Source: an uncultured Eubacteriales bacterium
GTDB taxonomy: Bacteria > Bacillota > Clostridia > Lachnospirales > Bianqueaceae
DNA length: 33,554 nt
Assembly: GCA_900316145.1 (NCBI GenBank)
Contig: ONBQ01000042.1
Span: 1-33,554 of the forward strand
Direction: 5' to 3'
In this document: piece after piece, positions 17,510 through 25,634 of the stretch
Layout of the letters: each line of letters starts with the position of its first letter
How positions within the stretch are numbered: position 1 is the first letter of the stretch
Notes under the pieces: generated by a model
What the model was told of the DNA's origin: nothing
The model's input: only the letters and a program-made list of their open reading frames with translations
Database searches by the model: none
Position numbers and translations under genes: made by a program

Positions 17510-17668
17510 ATGGAAAAAAAGAATAGAATCAGAAAAAGAAAGGAAGAATTGGCGAAAACTTTTCATTCCGGCAGGATCCGCTATACTGTTCACACAGGCA
17601 AGGACCGCCGGTTTCCGAGAAGCCCGATGAATATCTGCAAATATCAATTGTACAGCGGTCTGACCTGA
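17510..17668 (+). CDS. Possible small basic protein ahead of the Tad locus
   Basis: An ORF of 52 codons begins at ATG 17510 with AAAAGGA a few bases upstream and ends with TGA at 17666-17668. The product begins MEKKNRIRKRKEELAK, is strongly basic and has a single cysteine (NICKYQ). I do not recognise it. It could be a leader peptide, a small nucleic-acid-binding protein, or chance. It immediately precedes the first Tad gene and a possible -10 box (TATACT, 17582) lies inside it, which argues for caution. Confidence 0.3.
   Translation: MEKKNRIRKRKEELAKTFHSGRIRYTVHTGKDRRFPRSPMNICKYQLYSGLT
17560..17587 (+). promoter_or_regulatory. Possible promoter of the Tad operon
   Basis: TTTTCA (17560-17565) and TATACT (17582-17587) are spaced by 16 bases, about 100 bases before the tadZ start. 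Both boxes match consensus partly. An alternative is the extended -10 at 17463. Confidence 0.4.
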
Positions 17669-17692
17669 ATGAAAGAAAGGAGCCGGACCAGA

Positions 17693-18844
17693 ATGATCAG
17701 GTTGGGAATATCTTTAAAACGATCTGAATATGCGGAAAAGATATGTCGCTATCTGCAAGGTCTGCAGATCTCCGATCTGTCAGTCTTTACGGGCCACCCC
17801 AGGGATGAACCGGAAGCGGACTTTTGGCTGACGGATGAAGTGTTTGATGATGAGAGTAATTTTATATTTATGGGAACGAAGGAAGAAGCAGATCAGCTTG
17901 ACTGGCAAGGAGAGAGGATCGAACCCTATCTTCCGGGACGGCAGCTGCATCGGGAATGTGTACTGTGTCTGAATCGCCTGAAAAACAGAAGCACAGGAAC
18001 AGGCCAGGACATGGTACCGTTTTATGAGCCCTTCGTGTCCGCGCAAGAAACTACGCAAAACCAAGGGCAGTTGATCGCTGTCTACTCACCGATCGGCGGG
18101 ATCGGGAAGACATCTTTTTCGATCGCTCTCGCAGAACACCTGGCCACGAGGAATGAAAAGGAACGTGTCTTATACTGGAATGTAGAAGGCATATCCGGAT
18201 GGAAACTGTTTTGCTTTGGAGAGGAAAAAGAAGATCTGTCAGATCTGCTGTATTACATTTTGAAAGAACATCCGGATCAGCAAGCTGCCGCGCGCATGGC
18301 TCATCATATCGCGACAAAGCAGCCCGGAGGCTGGTTCTTTATGACGCCTTGCCCATTAATTGAAGATCTGGAGATCCTGGAAAAAGAGGAATTAATCGAA
18401 TTGGTCCAAGTGTTGAGGGCATCATTTGATCACATCGTCTGTGACATGAGCACAGCATATCATAGGCTCAATAGAAACCTGCTGGAAGAAGCGGATATCT
18501 GTTATTGTTTAAGTGCTTCTTCCGAGCAGGATCAGGCCAAATGGATCGATCTTATGGAAGCAAAAGCCAGACAGCAATCGTCTTCCATCGTGAGATTTCA
18601 GGAGATCCGGGTGCTGAGACCGGGGCAAAAGATCCGAAAGGCAGCGCAGACCTGTTATCTGCCCTATGAAAGGAATCTGCTGCAGGACAAAGACGGTAAA
18701 AAACGCTTGAAAACGACGACAGAGTGGTATCAGAAAGTCGGGCAGATCGCGGGGGATATTTTTGAACGAAAAGACCAGATATGTGGACCTGAAGGAAAAG
18801 GTGCAAAACTCGATTCCGGTTCGAGACGAATACTCAGACTATGA
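17693..18844 (+). CDS. tadZ: TadZ/CpaE-like ATPase of the Tad pilus
   Basis: From ATG 17693 the product has 383 residues. Residues 1-120 resemble an atypical receiver-like domain. From about 125 follows a MinD/ParA-type ATPase with the deviant Walker A SPIGGIGKTS (about 133-142), IVCDMS as the likely Walker B-type strand, and LSASSEQDQAKW downstream. TadZ/CpaE proteins place the Tad machine at the cell pole or membrane. AAAGGAG lies ten bases upstream of the chosen start; an in-frame ATG at 17669 adds only eight residues and lacks a site. The last 27 codons overlap tadA in another frame (83 bases), so this C-terminal tail is probably not conserved. Confidence 0.85.
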   Translation: MIRLGISLKRSEYAEKICRYLQGLQISDLSVFTGHPRDEPEADFWLTDEVFDDESNFIFMGTKEEADQLDWQGERIEPYLPGRQLHRECVLCLNRLKNRSTGTGQDMVPFYEPFVSAQETTQNQGQLIAVYSPIGGIGKTSFSIALAEHLATRNEKERVLYWNVEGISGWKLFCFGEEKEDLSDLLYYILKEHPDQQAAARMAHHIATKQPGGWFFMTPCPLIEDLEILEKEELIELVQVLRASFDHIVCDMSTAYHRLNRNLLEEADICYCLSASSEQDQAKWIDLMEAKARQQSSSIVRFQEIRVLRPGQKIRKAAQTCYLPYERNLLQDKDGKKRLKTTTEWYQKVGQIAGDIFERKDQICGPEGKGAKLDSGSRRILRL

Positions 18845-19931
18845 AGTAGAGGAACTGATCGGAGCGGTCCTGTCAAAAGAGAGCAGGGAACGATTTACCA
18901 ATGTCAAAGAAAGGATCTCATATGGAAAACGGATCTTTGACGCCATGCGCAGGCTGGATGTGATCCAGCCATATATCGAAGACCCGGAAGTCACGGAGAT
19001 CATGGTCAACGGCCCGGATCACATCTATATCGAAAAACAAGGGCGGCTTCAAAAAACGGATACCACTTTTGAATCCTCTCAAAGACTGGAGGATGTGATC
19101 CAGCAGATCGTAGGAACGGTCAACCGTACCGTCAATGAAGCTAACCCGATCGTAGACGCGCGCTTAGAAGACGGGTCACGAGTCAATGCGGTCCTGCCGC
19201 CAGTCGCTTTAAATGGCCCGATCCTCACCATCCGAAAATTCAGAGAAGAGCCGATCAGTATGGATGAACTGATCCAATGGGGCACGATCAGCGAAGAAGC
19301 AGCAGGATTCCTGGAGAGATGTGTCCAGGAAAGATACAATCTTTTCATCTGTGGAGGCACAGCTTCCGGGAAAACGACTTTGCTGAACATCCTGGGAACC
19401 TTCATTCCGAAAGAGGAGCGGATCATAACGATCGAAGACGCGGCGGAATTGCAGCTCAAGAGCCTGGATAATCTGGTAACGCTGGAAACCAGAAAGCCTA
19501 ATGTTGAAGGAAAAGGAGAGATCACGATCCGGGATCTGATCCGGACCAGTTTAAGAATGAGGCCAAACCGGATCATCGTGGGAGAGATCCGAGGCGCGGA
19601 AGCGTTGGATATGCTGCAGGCCATGAATACTGGACACGACGGGTCACTCAGTACAGGACATGCCAATTCCTGTGTTGATATGATCTCTCGCATCGAAAGC
19701 ATGGTTTTGCAGGGGGTCACCTTCCCAGTAGAAGCGATCCGCGCGCAGATCGCTTCCGCCATCGACCTGATGGTCTTTGTCAGTCACAGGCCGGATGGGA
19801 GACGTTGGGTGATGGAGATCGATCAGATTCGAGGAATGAAGGAAGGACAGGTCGAAATGGAACCTATATTCCTACGAGAAGACGGCGAGCTTGTACGAAC
19901 GGAGTATCCTTTTTATGAAAAGAAGATCTGA
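18762..19931 (+). CDS. tadA: TadA/CpaF secretion ATPase of the Tad pilus
   Basis: The 389-residue protein is a hexameric type II/IV secretion ATPase. It shows Walker A GGTASGKTT (residues 198-206), an Asp-box region (ITIEDAAELQL), Walker B IIVGEIRG (271-278) and the His-box GHDGSLSTGHANS (291-303). The N-terminal helix pair (VDLKEKVQ, then YEVEELIGAVL) is typical of CpaF/TadA, which supports the early TTG start at 18762. That start has GGGGGA about six bases upstream. TadA powers Flp pilin polymerisation with TadB and TadC. The gene overlaps tadZ by 83 bases and tadB by 17, consistent with one operon. Confidence 0.96.
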   Translation: MNEKTRYVDLKEKVQNSIPVRDEYSDYEVEELIGAVLSKESRERFTNVKERISYGKRIFDAMRRLDVIQPYIEDPEVTEIMVNGPDHIYIEKQGRLQKTDTTFESSQRLEDVIQQIVGTVNRTVNEANPIVDARLEDGSRVNAVLPPVALNGPILTIRKFREEPISMDELIQWGTISEEAAGFLERCVQERYNLFICGGTASGKTTLLNILGTFIPKEERIITIEDAAELQLKSLDNLVTLETRKPNVEGKGEITIRDLIRTSLRMRPNRIIVGEIRGAEALDMLQAMNTGHDGSLSTGHANSCVDMISRIESMVLQGVTFPVEAIRAQIASAIDLMVFVSHRPDGRRWVMEIDQIRGMKEGQVEMEPIFLREDGELVRTEYPFYEKKI

Positions 19932-20664
19932 AACGAAAGAGTGGTATCATCTTACGCTCAAAAACTGGATGAGCTATGGCGCTATGGGAGCGGCTGGCGG
20001 TGCCTTGACTGCCCTGATCTTCTTTAGACATAGTTTGGCTGTCGGGATTCTGGCTTTTTCCGGAGCATTGCTCTTCCCTCAGTTCAAAAAGAAGGATCTG
20101 TTTGCTAAGCAAAAAAGAAAGATCACTTTGGAATTCAAGGAGAGTCTGAATTCTTTGTCCGCTGCGCTTCGGGCCGGGCAATCCCTGGAGAACGCTTTTG
20201 CTTCTACCGTAGAAGAAATGAGTCCGGAAACACATCCCTATCTATATGATCACTGGAGGAAGATCCTGGGCAAGGTCCGGCTAAGATATCGTCTGGAAGA
20301 CCTTCTGATGGAATTTGCGCAGCAAACACAGATCGATGAGATCCAAAGCTTTGCGCAGATCATCGCGGTCAGCAAGCGGACGCAGGGGGAAATGTCACGT
20401 GTCTTGGATCATACGATCTCGATGCTGGAAGAAAAAATCGAACTGGAGCAGGACCTGGAAGTGCTGCTGACCAAAAAGAAGACCGAACAAAAAATCATGA
20501 ATCTGATGCCCTTTCTGGTGATCGGGATGCTCTCAGCCGTTTCGCCGGAATATATGGCGCCATTATATGAAACCATGAGAGGCCGAGTGGTCATGATATT
20601 CTGCGCGGCACTTGCTTTTGGCAGCATTGGCTTAGCCAGGCATTTTTCCAACATCACCATCTAG
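19915..20664 (+). CDS. tadB: TadB-like pilus platform protein (T2SSF family)
   Basis: From ATG 19915 (GGAG ten bases upstream) the protein has 249 residues. Two hydrophobic stretches occur near the N-terminus (about 16-55). A cytoplasmic T2SSF domain follows, with the typical LEFKESLNSLSAALRAGQSL, FAQIIAVSKRTQGEMSRVLD and LTKKKTEQKIMNLMPF. Two C-terminal membrane helices end the protein. TadB is the inner platform on which TadA drives pilin assembly. The gene overlaps tadA by 17 bases. A longer start at TTG 19891 is possible but less likely. Confidence 0.9.
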   Translation: MKRRSETKEWYHLTLKNWMSYGAMGAAGGALTALIFFRHSLAVGILAFSGALLFPQFKKKDLFAKQKRKITLEFKESLNSLSAALRAGQSLENAFASTVEEMSPETHPYLYDHWRKILGKVRLRYRLEDLLMEFAQQTQIDEIQSFAQIIAVSKRTQGEMSRVLDHTISMLEEKIELEQDLEVLLTKKKTEQKIMNLMPFLVIGMLSAVSPEYMAPLYETMRGRVVMIFCAALAFGSIGLARHFSNITI

Positions 20665-20673
20665 GAGGATATC

Positions 20674-22101
20674 ATGGTCGTTGCTATTTTGGCAGAGGGG
20701 GCAGGCGTTCTTTTCTGCCTGGCAGTTTTATTGCGAGTCAGGCCAGGAAACAAAAAGGATCTTCTCTGTGCTTTAGGAAATGTCATGCCGGGACCTATAG
20801 TCCGGTATCTGGCGGGAAAAGTGAAAGGGGAGCGGGCGGAAGTTCTGTTTCCGGATGCTCCGGCCCCTCAAGCGTCGATATCATATATTCGCATGAATGC
20901 TGGCTTATGGTTCTTTTTAACGCTTACATTCAGCCTCCTTCTTACCGTACTGTATGTTGCGGCAGGAAATAACAACGATACCGGCCTTCGGGAATCGACT
21001 CAATCTCTGCAAAGACCTGCCTTTGAGGAAAAAGATCAAAATGTCAGGTTTGAAGTAGAGGCTGAAAGGGACGGCGCTTCCATTTCGAAGCAAGTTACGA
21101 TCGAAATACCACGTCAGGAACCCAACGAGGAAGATCTGGATGCCTTGTTTCAAAGAGCGGAAGACTATGTGGTAGATTATTTCAGCGAGTACAGTCTTCA
21201 TGCAGGGGTTTTTCCGGAAAGATTTCAAGATGTATCGGTGCTGTGTCTCACACGCTCGGACAAGTGGATCGATCAGACCGGAACGATCCTATGGGAAAAT
21301 ATCCAGGAACCGGTCCGTGCTAAGATTCTTGTCTATCTCAGTGCGTATGGGAAGGAAAAAGAATTCCTGGCAGACTGTCCGTTGACGCCAAAAGAGGAAA
21401 CGATGGAGGAAGAAGTGGATCGGATGGTCGAACGACTCAGGCAAGGCGCGTACCTTTCCAAAACCACGATCGATCTGCCGCAGATCGGGGAAAATGATAT
21501 GAACTATCATTGGTACTTCCCGGATACTTCTTTCCAGATAAGGAAAAGCACGATCTTCCTCTGGATCGCATGCATGCCGCTTTTGATCCTGTTATATCAT
21601 CTGCAGCGGATCAAGATGCAGATAAAAGATCGAAAACGAAAGATATACCGCAGATATCCTGACATGCTGAATAAAATGACGATCCTTATGGGATCCGGGA
21701 TGAGCGCGATCCGCGCATGGGAAACCATCACCTCAGACTATCGAAAACAGAAAGAAAGGGGGCGATATAAAGAACCATTGTATGAGGAAATGCAGCTTGC
21801 GGAAAACCGTTTTCACAACGGGATCTCCTTTTTGGAGGCGGTCCGCGGGTTCGCGCAAAGGACGGGGATCAAAGAGATCCGACAGTTTGCCGCAATCATG
21901 CGGACAAGCTGGCAGAGAGGAGATGACCGCGTCCTGATCCATCTGAAAGACCTGCATGACAGGTCCTGGGAGATCCGAAAAAACCAGACCCGAAAACTGT
22001 CCGAGGAGGCGGACACCAAACTATTGCTGCCCTTGATCATGATGCTGCTCGTAGTCATGATCATTGTCCTGACGCCGGCTTTAATGACGATGTCCATGTA
22101 G
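20674..22101 (+). CDS. tadC: TadC-like platform protein with a large extracytoplasmic insert
   Basis: The 475-residue protein has membrane helices near 3-22, 77-98 and 292-310, and a last one near 450-470. Its cytoplasmic T2SSF domain lies between 320 and 445 (YRRYPDMLNKMTILMGSGMS, then NGISFLEAVRGFAQRTG). Between the second and third helices is a soluble, acidic region of about 190 residues (99-290), likely outside the membrane. Such an insert is not part of the classical TadC. The ATG is preceded by TAGGAGGATATC. It is nine bases from tadB and should pair with it to form the pilus platform. The function of the insert is unknown. Confidence 0.85.
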   Translation: MVVAILAEGAGVLFCLAVLLRVRPGNKKDLLCALGNVMPGPIVRYLAGKVKGERAEVLFPDAPAPQASISYIRMNAGLWFFLTLTFSLLLTVLYVAAGNNNDTGLRESTQSLQRPAFEEKDQNVRFEVEAERDGASISKQVTIEIPRQEPNEEDLDALFQRAEDYVVDYFSEYSLHAGVFPERFQDVSVLCLTRSDKWIDQTGTILWENIQEPVRAKILVYLSAYGKEKEFLADCPLTPKEETMEEEVDRMVERLRQGAYLSKTTIDLPQIGENDMNYHWYFPDTSFQIRKSTIFLWIACMPLLILLYHLQRIKMQIKDRKRKIYRRYPDMLNKMTILMGSGMSAIRAWETITSDYRKQKERGRYKEPLYEEMQLAENRFHNGISFLEAVRGFAQRTGIKEIRQFAAIMRTSWQRGDDRVLIHLKDLHDRSWEIRKNQTRKLSEEADTKLLLPLIMMLLVVMIIVLTPALMTMSM

Positions 22102-22135
22102 CCGGACAGACCTTTCAGAAAAAGGAGAAACTGGA

Positions 22136-22339
22136 ATGAAACAGACGGAAAACAGAAACCTCATGCATGAGGATTGGTACGAAGAGGCTTTTGGAACATT
22201 GGAACTTGTCTTGCTGGTCTGCGTATTGATCGCTTTGGCTTTGATGTTCAAGAATACGATCATCAGCTTTGTAAGCAAGATGCTTGCGAATATCTCCACG
22301 CAGGGATCCACCTTCAATCCAGCAGCTTTGGCCGGATGA
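22136..22339 (+). CDS. flp: Flp-type major pilin (Flp1 family, type IVb)
   Basis: The 67-residue protein has the layout of a type IVb pilin: a short charged leader, then one hydrophobic helix (LELVLLVCVLIALALMF) and a short tail. By alignment to the family pattern EEG-MGTVE, prepilin cleavage is expected after A18, leaving F19 as +1 and the conserved E23 at +5. The -1 residue is therefore alanine instead of the common glycine. AAGGAG lies nine bases before the ATG. It lies between tadC and tadE as in other Firmicutes Tad loci, and its last codons overlap tadE as ATGA. It is the only candidate for the major pilin in the window. Confidence 0.88.
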   Translation: MKQTENRNLMHEDWYEEAFGTLELVLLVCVLIALALMFKNTIISFVSKMLANISTQGSTFNPAALAG

Positions 22340-22785
22340 AGACGGAAGGCAGCGCGACTGTAGAAGCGGCTTTGATCTTCCCGGTGATCTTCATCATGCT
22401 GATGGCATTTATGGAGTTTGCGATCTATTTCGCGGTTTTGGAATACAGCCAGTCTGTGTGTGAAAGCGGGATCCTCATGGCAAAGAGCAAGGATGCTTCG
22501 GAGGGGGAGATTGCGCAGAGCATGAACGAACGTTTGGAGGGGATCGGTCTTGTAGAAGAGAAAAAAGCATGGATCGAAAAGAAAAACTACTTGGTTTTTT
22601 CACAGATCCGGGCTTCTATATCGGGAAGCTGCCGATTGATCTTTCCTATGAAGATCGAGGTCACGGCATCGGCCTACCAGGAAGATCCACCCGCCTTCTG
22701 TCGTACGGTCGATCTGATCTGGGAGTGCGCGGACAGATTGGGAGAAGCGAAGAGTTTTATAGACCGGTGGTATGGAGGAGAATAA
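22336..22785 (+). CDS. tadE: TadE-like pseudopilin
   Basis: From ATG 22336, within an ATGA overlap with the pilin gene, the product has 149 residues. The start MKTEG-SATVEAALIFPVIF has the TadE signature: glycine at -1, glutamate at +5 and a hydrophobic helix after it. It should be cleaved by the prepilin peptidase encoded downstream. The rest is a small extracytoplasmic domain with three cysteines (CESG, SCRL, FCRT, ECAD regions). There is no strong ribosome site, so translation is probably coupled to flp. TadE/F pseudopilins are minor components needed for pilus assembly. Confidence 0.85.
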   Translation: MKTEGSATVEAALIFPVIFIMLMAFMEFAIYFAVLEYSQSVCESGILMAKSKDASEGEIAQSMNERLEGIGLVEEKKAWIEKKNYLVFSQIRASISGSCRLIFPMKIEVTASAYQEDPPAFCRTVDLIWECADRLGEAKSFIDRWYGGE

Positions 22786-24720
22786 ATGAAAAGCAGAGAA
22801 AGCGGCAGCCTGACGGTTCATTTCAGCATGATCATGGCCGTCATTACGGTCTTCATGGTCATCTTGTACCTGGCGGAACAGGTCATGCAAGCCCAGGTAC
22901 GGGGCCGTCAGGTGCTGAATATCTGCGCGTCCTCAGTCCTGGCCGGGTATGACCGGGAACTGTATCAGAAGTATGGTTTTTTTGCCATTGAAAATACGAC
23001 TCTGGCTCAGAAGGATCTGGATCATTTCCTTGCGATCGATCTGGATCCTTACCGGTCCGGAGAGTGGACCCTGACTCCACAGGGATTCCTTACCGATCAG
23101 GCCGAGTATGAAAAACAGATGCAGGAGTTTATGAGGGTCCGATTTCCTGTCACTCTTGTGGATCAATATACGGACCTGCTGAAAGATCTTAAAGATATGG
23201 ATGATATTTCCGGTGTGGTAGATGCCGAGATCAGCCTGAGCGAGGCAATGGAAGAATACAGCCGTCTGTTTTCAGAATTCATTACAGCCTTGGAGGGGAT
23301 CGATGATTATGGCAATCAGGAGGTCTATTATGTAAAAGGATTGTGGGATGAAACATGGTCAAAAAAGAGCTATCAAAACGTGATCACGGATCCGGGAGAA
23401 GAAAGCGCGCAAGCTCTTTCATCCTGGCGCGAACGTGCTTCCGGATTTCGGACAGTCACTGAGGAGGCTTGTGATCTGTGGTCTCAGCTGATCCAGGAAG
23501 GAGAACGGATCCGTCCTATACTGGAAGAACTGCAGAAAGAAGCGGAGCTGGAAGAACAGAGGGATGAGATCGGAAAGATCCTGAAAGGGCTGCATACGGG
23601 GACCAGCCAGGATCTGGCCATTCAAAAAAGACTGGAGACAAATCTGAAAGCGCTGAAGGAGGTTGATGAAGGCCTTGATCTTCTTTTGAACGATCCTGCT
23701 TCCGAGGAGGGAAAGAAAAAAGCCAAAAAGCTTTTGGATTATCAGACCGAGATCCATGTGGAGTATGAGATCCGTCCCATGACAGGAAGCAGAAAGTCAT
23801 GGAAAAAGCTTTGGAAAGAGTTGCAGAACTATGTCACAGATCTTTCGGGTTATGTAGAAAAGAATGAAAAGATCAGCAAAGACCGCAGAAAAAAACTTCC
23901 ATCCGGGGGAGAAACTTCGGGTTCTGTGCTGGACGGGTTGTCTTTAACGGAGCTGTCAAAAGTGATCTCGGATGATATTCGGGATGTGCCCATAGTTTTA
24001 TTGATGAAAGCGTATAATATCGAATACGTCTGCGGTATGTTCTGTAACCTGGAAGAGGTGATCAAGAGGGAGGATCAGGGCAAGTCGTCCGTTTCTTTGA
24101 GAGGATCAGACAAGGAAACGGGTTTTTTGGAAGCAGAGGCGGAATATGTCTTAGCTGGAAAAGGAAGCGACCTGTCAAACTGTAAAACTGTCCGATTGGA
24201 GATCCTGGGCATCCGGATGATCAGCAATCTGTGTTTTCTGGCTACAGATCCGGATAAGCGGGCCGTCATCGAAGGCATGGCCGCGATCGGAGGCATTCTG
24301 GCTCCGGGAGTAGGAGATCTGATCCTGAAAGGGATCATCATGGCGGTCTGGGCCGGTGCGGAATCCTTCCAGGACTATGAGCGGCTGATACACGGGGGAA
24401 AAGTGCCTCTTGTCAAGAGCCCGGAAGATTGGCATGTCGATCTGGACAGTCTGATGGAAAATATGCAAGAGTCGATCGCGGATCAAGAAGAGGAAGAAGG
24501 AAGGGGGCTCCGGTATATCGATCATCTTAAGATCCTGTTTTTGTTCCTTTCGAATGAAACACTGGAACGCAGAACGCAGGATCTGATCGAACTAAATCTC
24601 GAGGAGATGACCGGTTTTGAGATCCCGCTTACTTCTATGATCACAGCTTTTGCGGCTGAAGGCTCTTATTATGACAATGGCCGAAGGTATGAGCTCAGAG
24701 GGGAGTATGGATATACATGA
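22786..24720 (+). CDS. TadG-like pilus-associated protein, similar to DUF5702
   Basis: The 644-residue protein starts with MKSRESG-SLTVHFSMIMAV, a pseudopilin-like leader, and a hydrophobic helix to about residue 30. It continues with VMQAQVRGRQVLNICASSVL and a long extracytoplasmic region. Residues around 225-320 are rich in E, K and L and look like coiled coil. A second hydrophobic stretch lies near 490-525. The layout fits the DUF5702 family often found in clostridial Tad loci and resembles TadG in position. At +5 of the leader, histidine replaces the usual glutamate, so it may not be processed like the other pseudopilins. The ATG directly follows the TAA of tadE and AGGAGAATAA precedes it. 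Confidence 0.72.
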   Translation: MKSRESGSLTVHFSMIMAVITVFMVILYLAEQVMQAQVRGRQVLNICASSVLAGYDRELYQKYGFFAIENTTLAQKDLDHFLAIDLDPYRSGEWTLTPQGFLTDQAEYEKQMQEFMRVRFPVTLVDQYTDLLKDLKDMDDISGVVDAEISLSEAMEEYSRLFSEFITALEGIDDYGNQEVYYVKGLWDETWSKKSYQNVITDPGEESAQALSSWRERASGFRTVTEEACDLWSQLIQEGERIRPILEELQKEAELEEQRDEIGKILKGLHTGTSQDLAIQKRLETNLKALKEVDEGLDLLLNDPASEEGKKKAKKLLDYQTEIHVEYEIRPMTGSRKSWKKLWKELQNYVTDLSGYVEKNEKISKDRRKKLPSGGETSGSVLDGLSLTELSKVISDDIRDVPIVLLMKAYNIEYVCGMFCNLEEVIKREDQGKSSVSLRGSDKETGFLEAEAEYVLAGKGSDLSNCKTVRLEILGIRMISNLCFLATDPDKRAVIEGMAAIGGILAPGVGDLILKGIIMAVWAGAESFQDYERLIHGGKVPLVKSPEDWHVDLDSLMENMQESIADQEEEEGRGLRYIDHLKILFLFLSNETLERRTQDLIELNLEEMTGFEIPLTSMITAFAAEGSYYDNGRRYELRGEYGYT

Positions 24721-25634
24721 GGGAAAAAGGATCGTTGTCAGTAGAGGCCTCCATCATGATCCCCATCGTATTCGTCGTTCTTCTGCCGTTTCTGTATATC
24801 CTCCGTTCTGTATACCTTTATGACAGCATTCAGTCCGCAACCATCGAAACGGCACAGCTGATGCAGCCGCTGTTTTATCTGGCGGAAAAGCTGCCGGATG
24901 AGATCGGTGATATTCCTGAGACAACGGAGCCGGATCTTGATGACTTGGGATCTTTCCAGGATCTTGAAGGGCTTCTGGGACGTTTCGGGGATGGAAGCGG
25001 CGCAAAGACCTTGGTCTGGAACCTGGCCTTGCAGGCGGCCGCCCGGTATTTTACAGGCCGTTTGCTGGAAGACAAACAGCTGGAGCGATATGGTTTGTCC
25101 GGAGGGGTGGAGGATCTTTCCTTTCTGCTTTCTGACTTTATGATAGAAAATGAGGAGTATGGCAGTCTGTTCAGGATCTCTGTTAACTATGAACGTGATT
25201 TTCCTTTCGCGAGAAGCTTCGCCACGCTGAAGCCTGTCTGGATCCACGTGCTGGCTCGTAAATACACAGGCCGACCGACTGTAGGTTCAGCGGGAGCTGC
25301 TGACGGCAATGAAAATGAAGAGGAACAGACGTACTATCGACTCCGAAACGGGAATCATTATCATTTAGGCAGCTGTTATATGCTGGACAAAGATGTAAAA
25401 ACGATCAGCAGGGAAGCGGCTCTGAAGCAAGGATACTCGGCCTGTCCGTTTTGCCATCCGGAAAGCTTATCGCAAGTTGTGATCACCGGATCAGGGACTC
25501 GATTCCACGCAGATTGGTGCTATCACATCGGAGGGTCGGTCAGTATTGTGACCTGGCAGGAGATCCAGGAGAAGGGATACCTGCCCTGCGCCATTTGCAT
25601 AGGAGGGGGAGAATGGTTTGCCTCAGGGAATTGA
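24717..25634 (+). CDS. Second TadE-like pseudopilin with two C-terminal zinc-type motifs
   Basis: The 305-residue protein begins MREKG-SLSVEASIMIPIVF, a clear TadE-type leader (G at -1, E at +5) and membrane helix. A soluble region follows (40-180). From about 200 come two copies of a His/Cys motif with identical spacing: H216-x3-C220-x22-C243-x2-C246 and H264-x3-C268-x22-C291-x2-C294. The surrounding sequence (NGNHYHLGSC, then AALKQGYSACPFC) resembles the Ada-type metal-binding motif found in many Firmicutes proteins. The domain should lie outside the cell, where it could bind zinc or form disulfides. It overlaps the previous gene by four bases and the next by 22. Confidence 0.8.
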   Translation: MREKGSLSVEASIMIPIVFVVLLPFLYILRSVYLYDSIQSATIETAQLMQPLFYLAEKLPDEIGDIPETTEPDLDDLGSFQDLEGLLGRFGDGSGAKTLVWNLALQAAARYFTGRLLEDKQLERYGLSGGVEDLSFLLSDFMIENEEYGSLFRISVNYERDFPFARSFATLKPVWIHVLARKYTGRPTVGSAGAADGNENEEEQTYYRLRNGNHYHLGSCYMLDKDVKTISREAALKQGYSACPFCHPESLSQVVITGSGTRFHADWCYHIGGSVSIVTWQEIQEKGYLPCAICIGGGEWFASGN

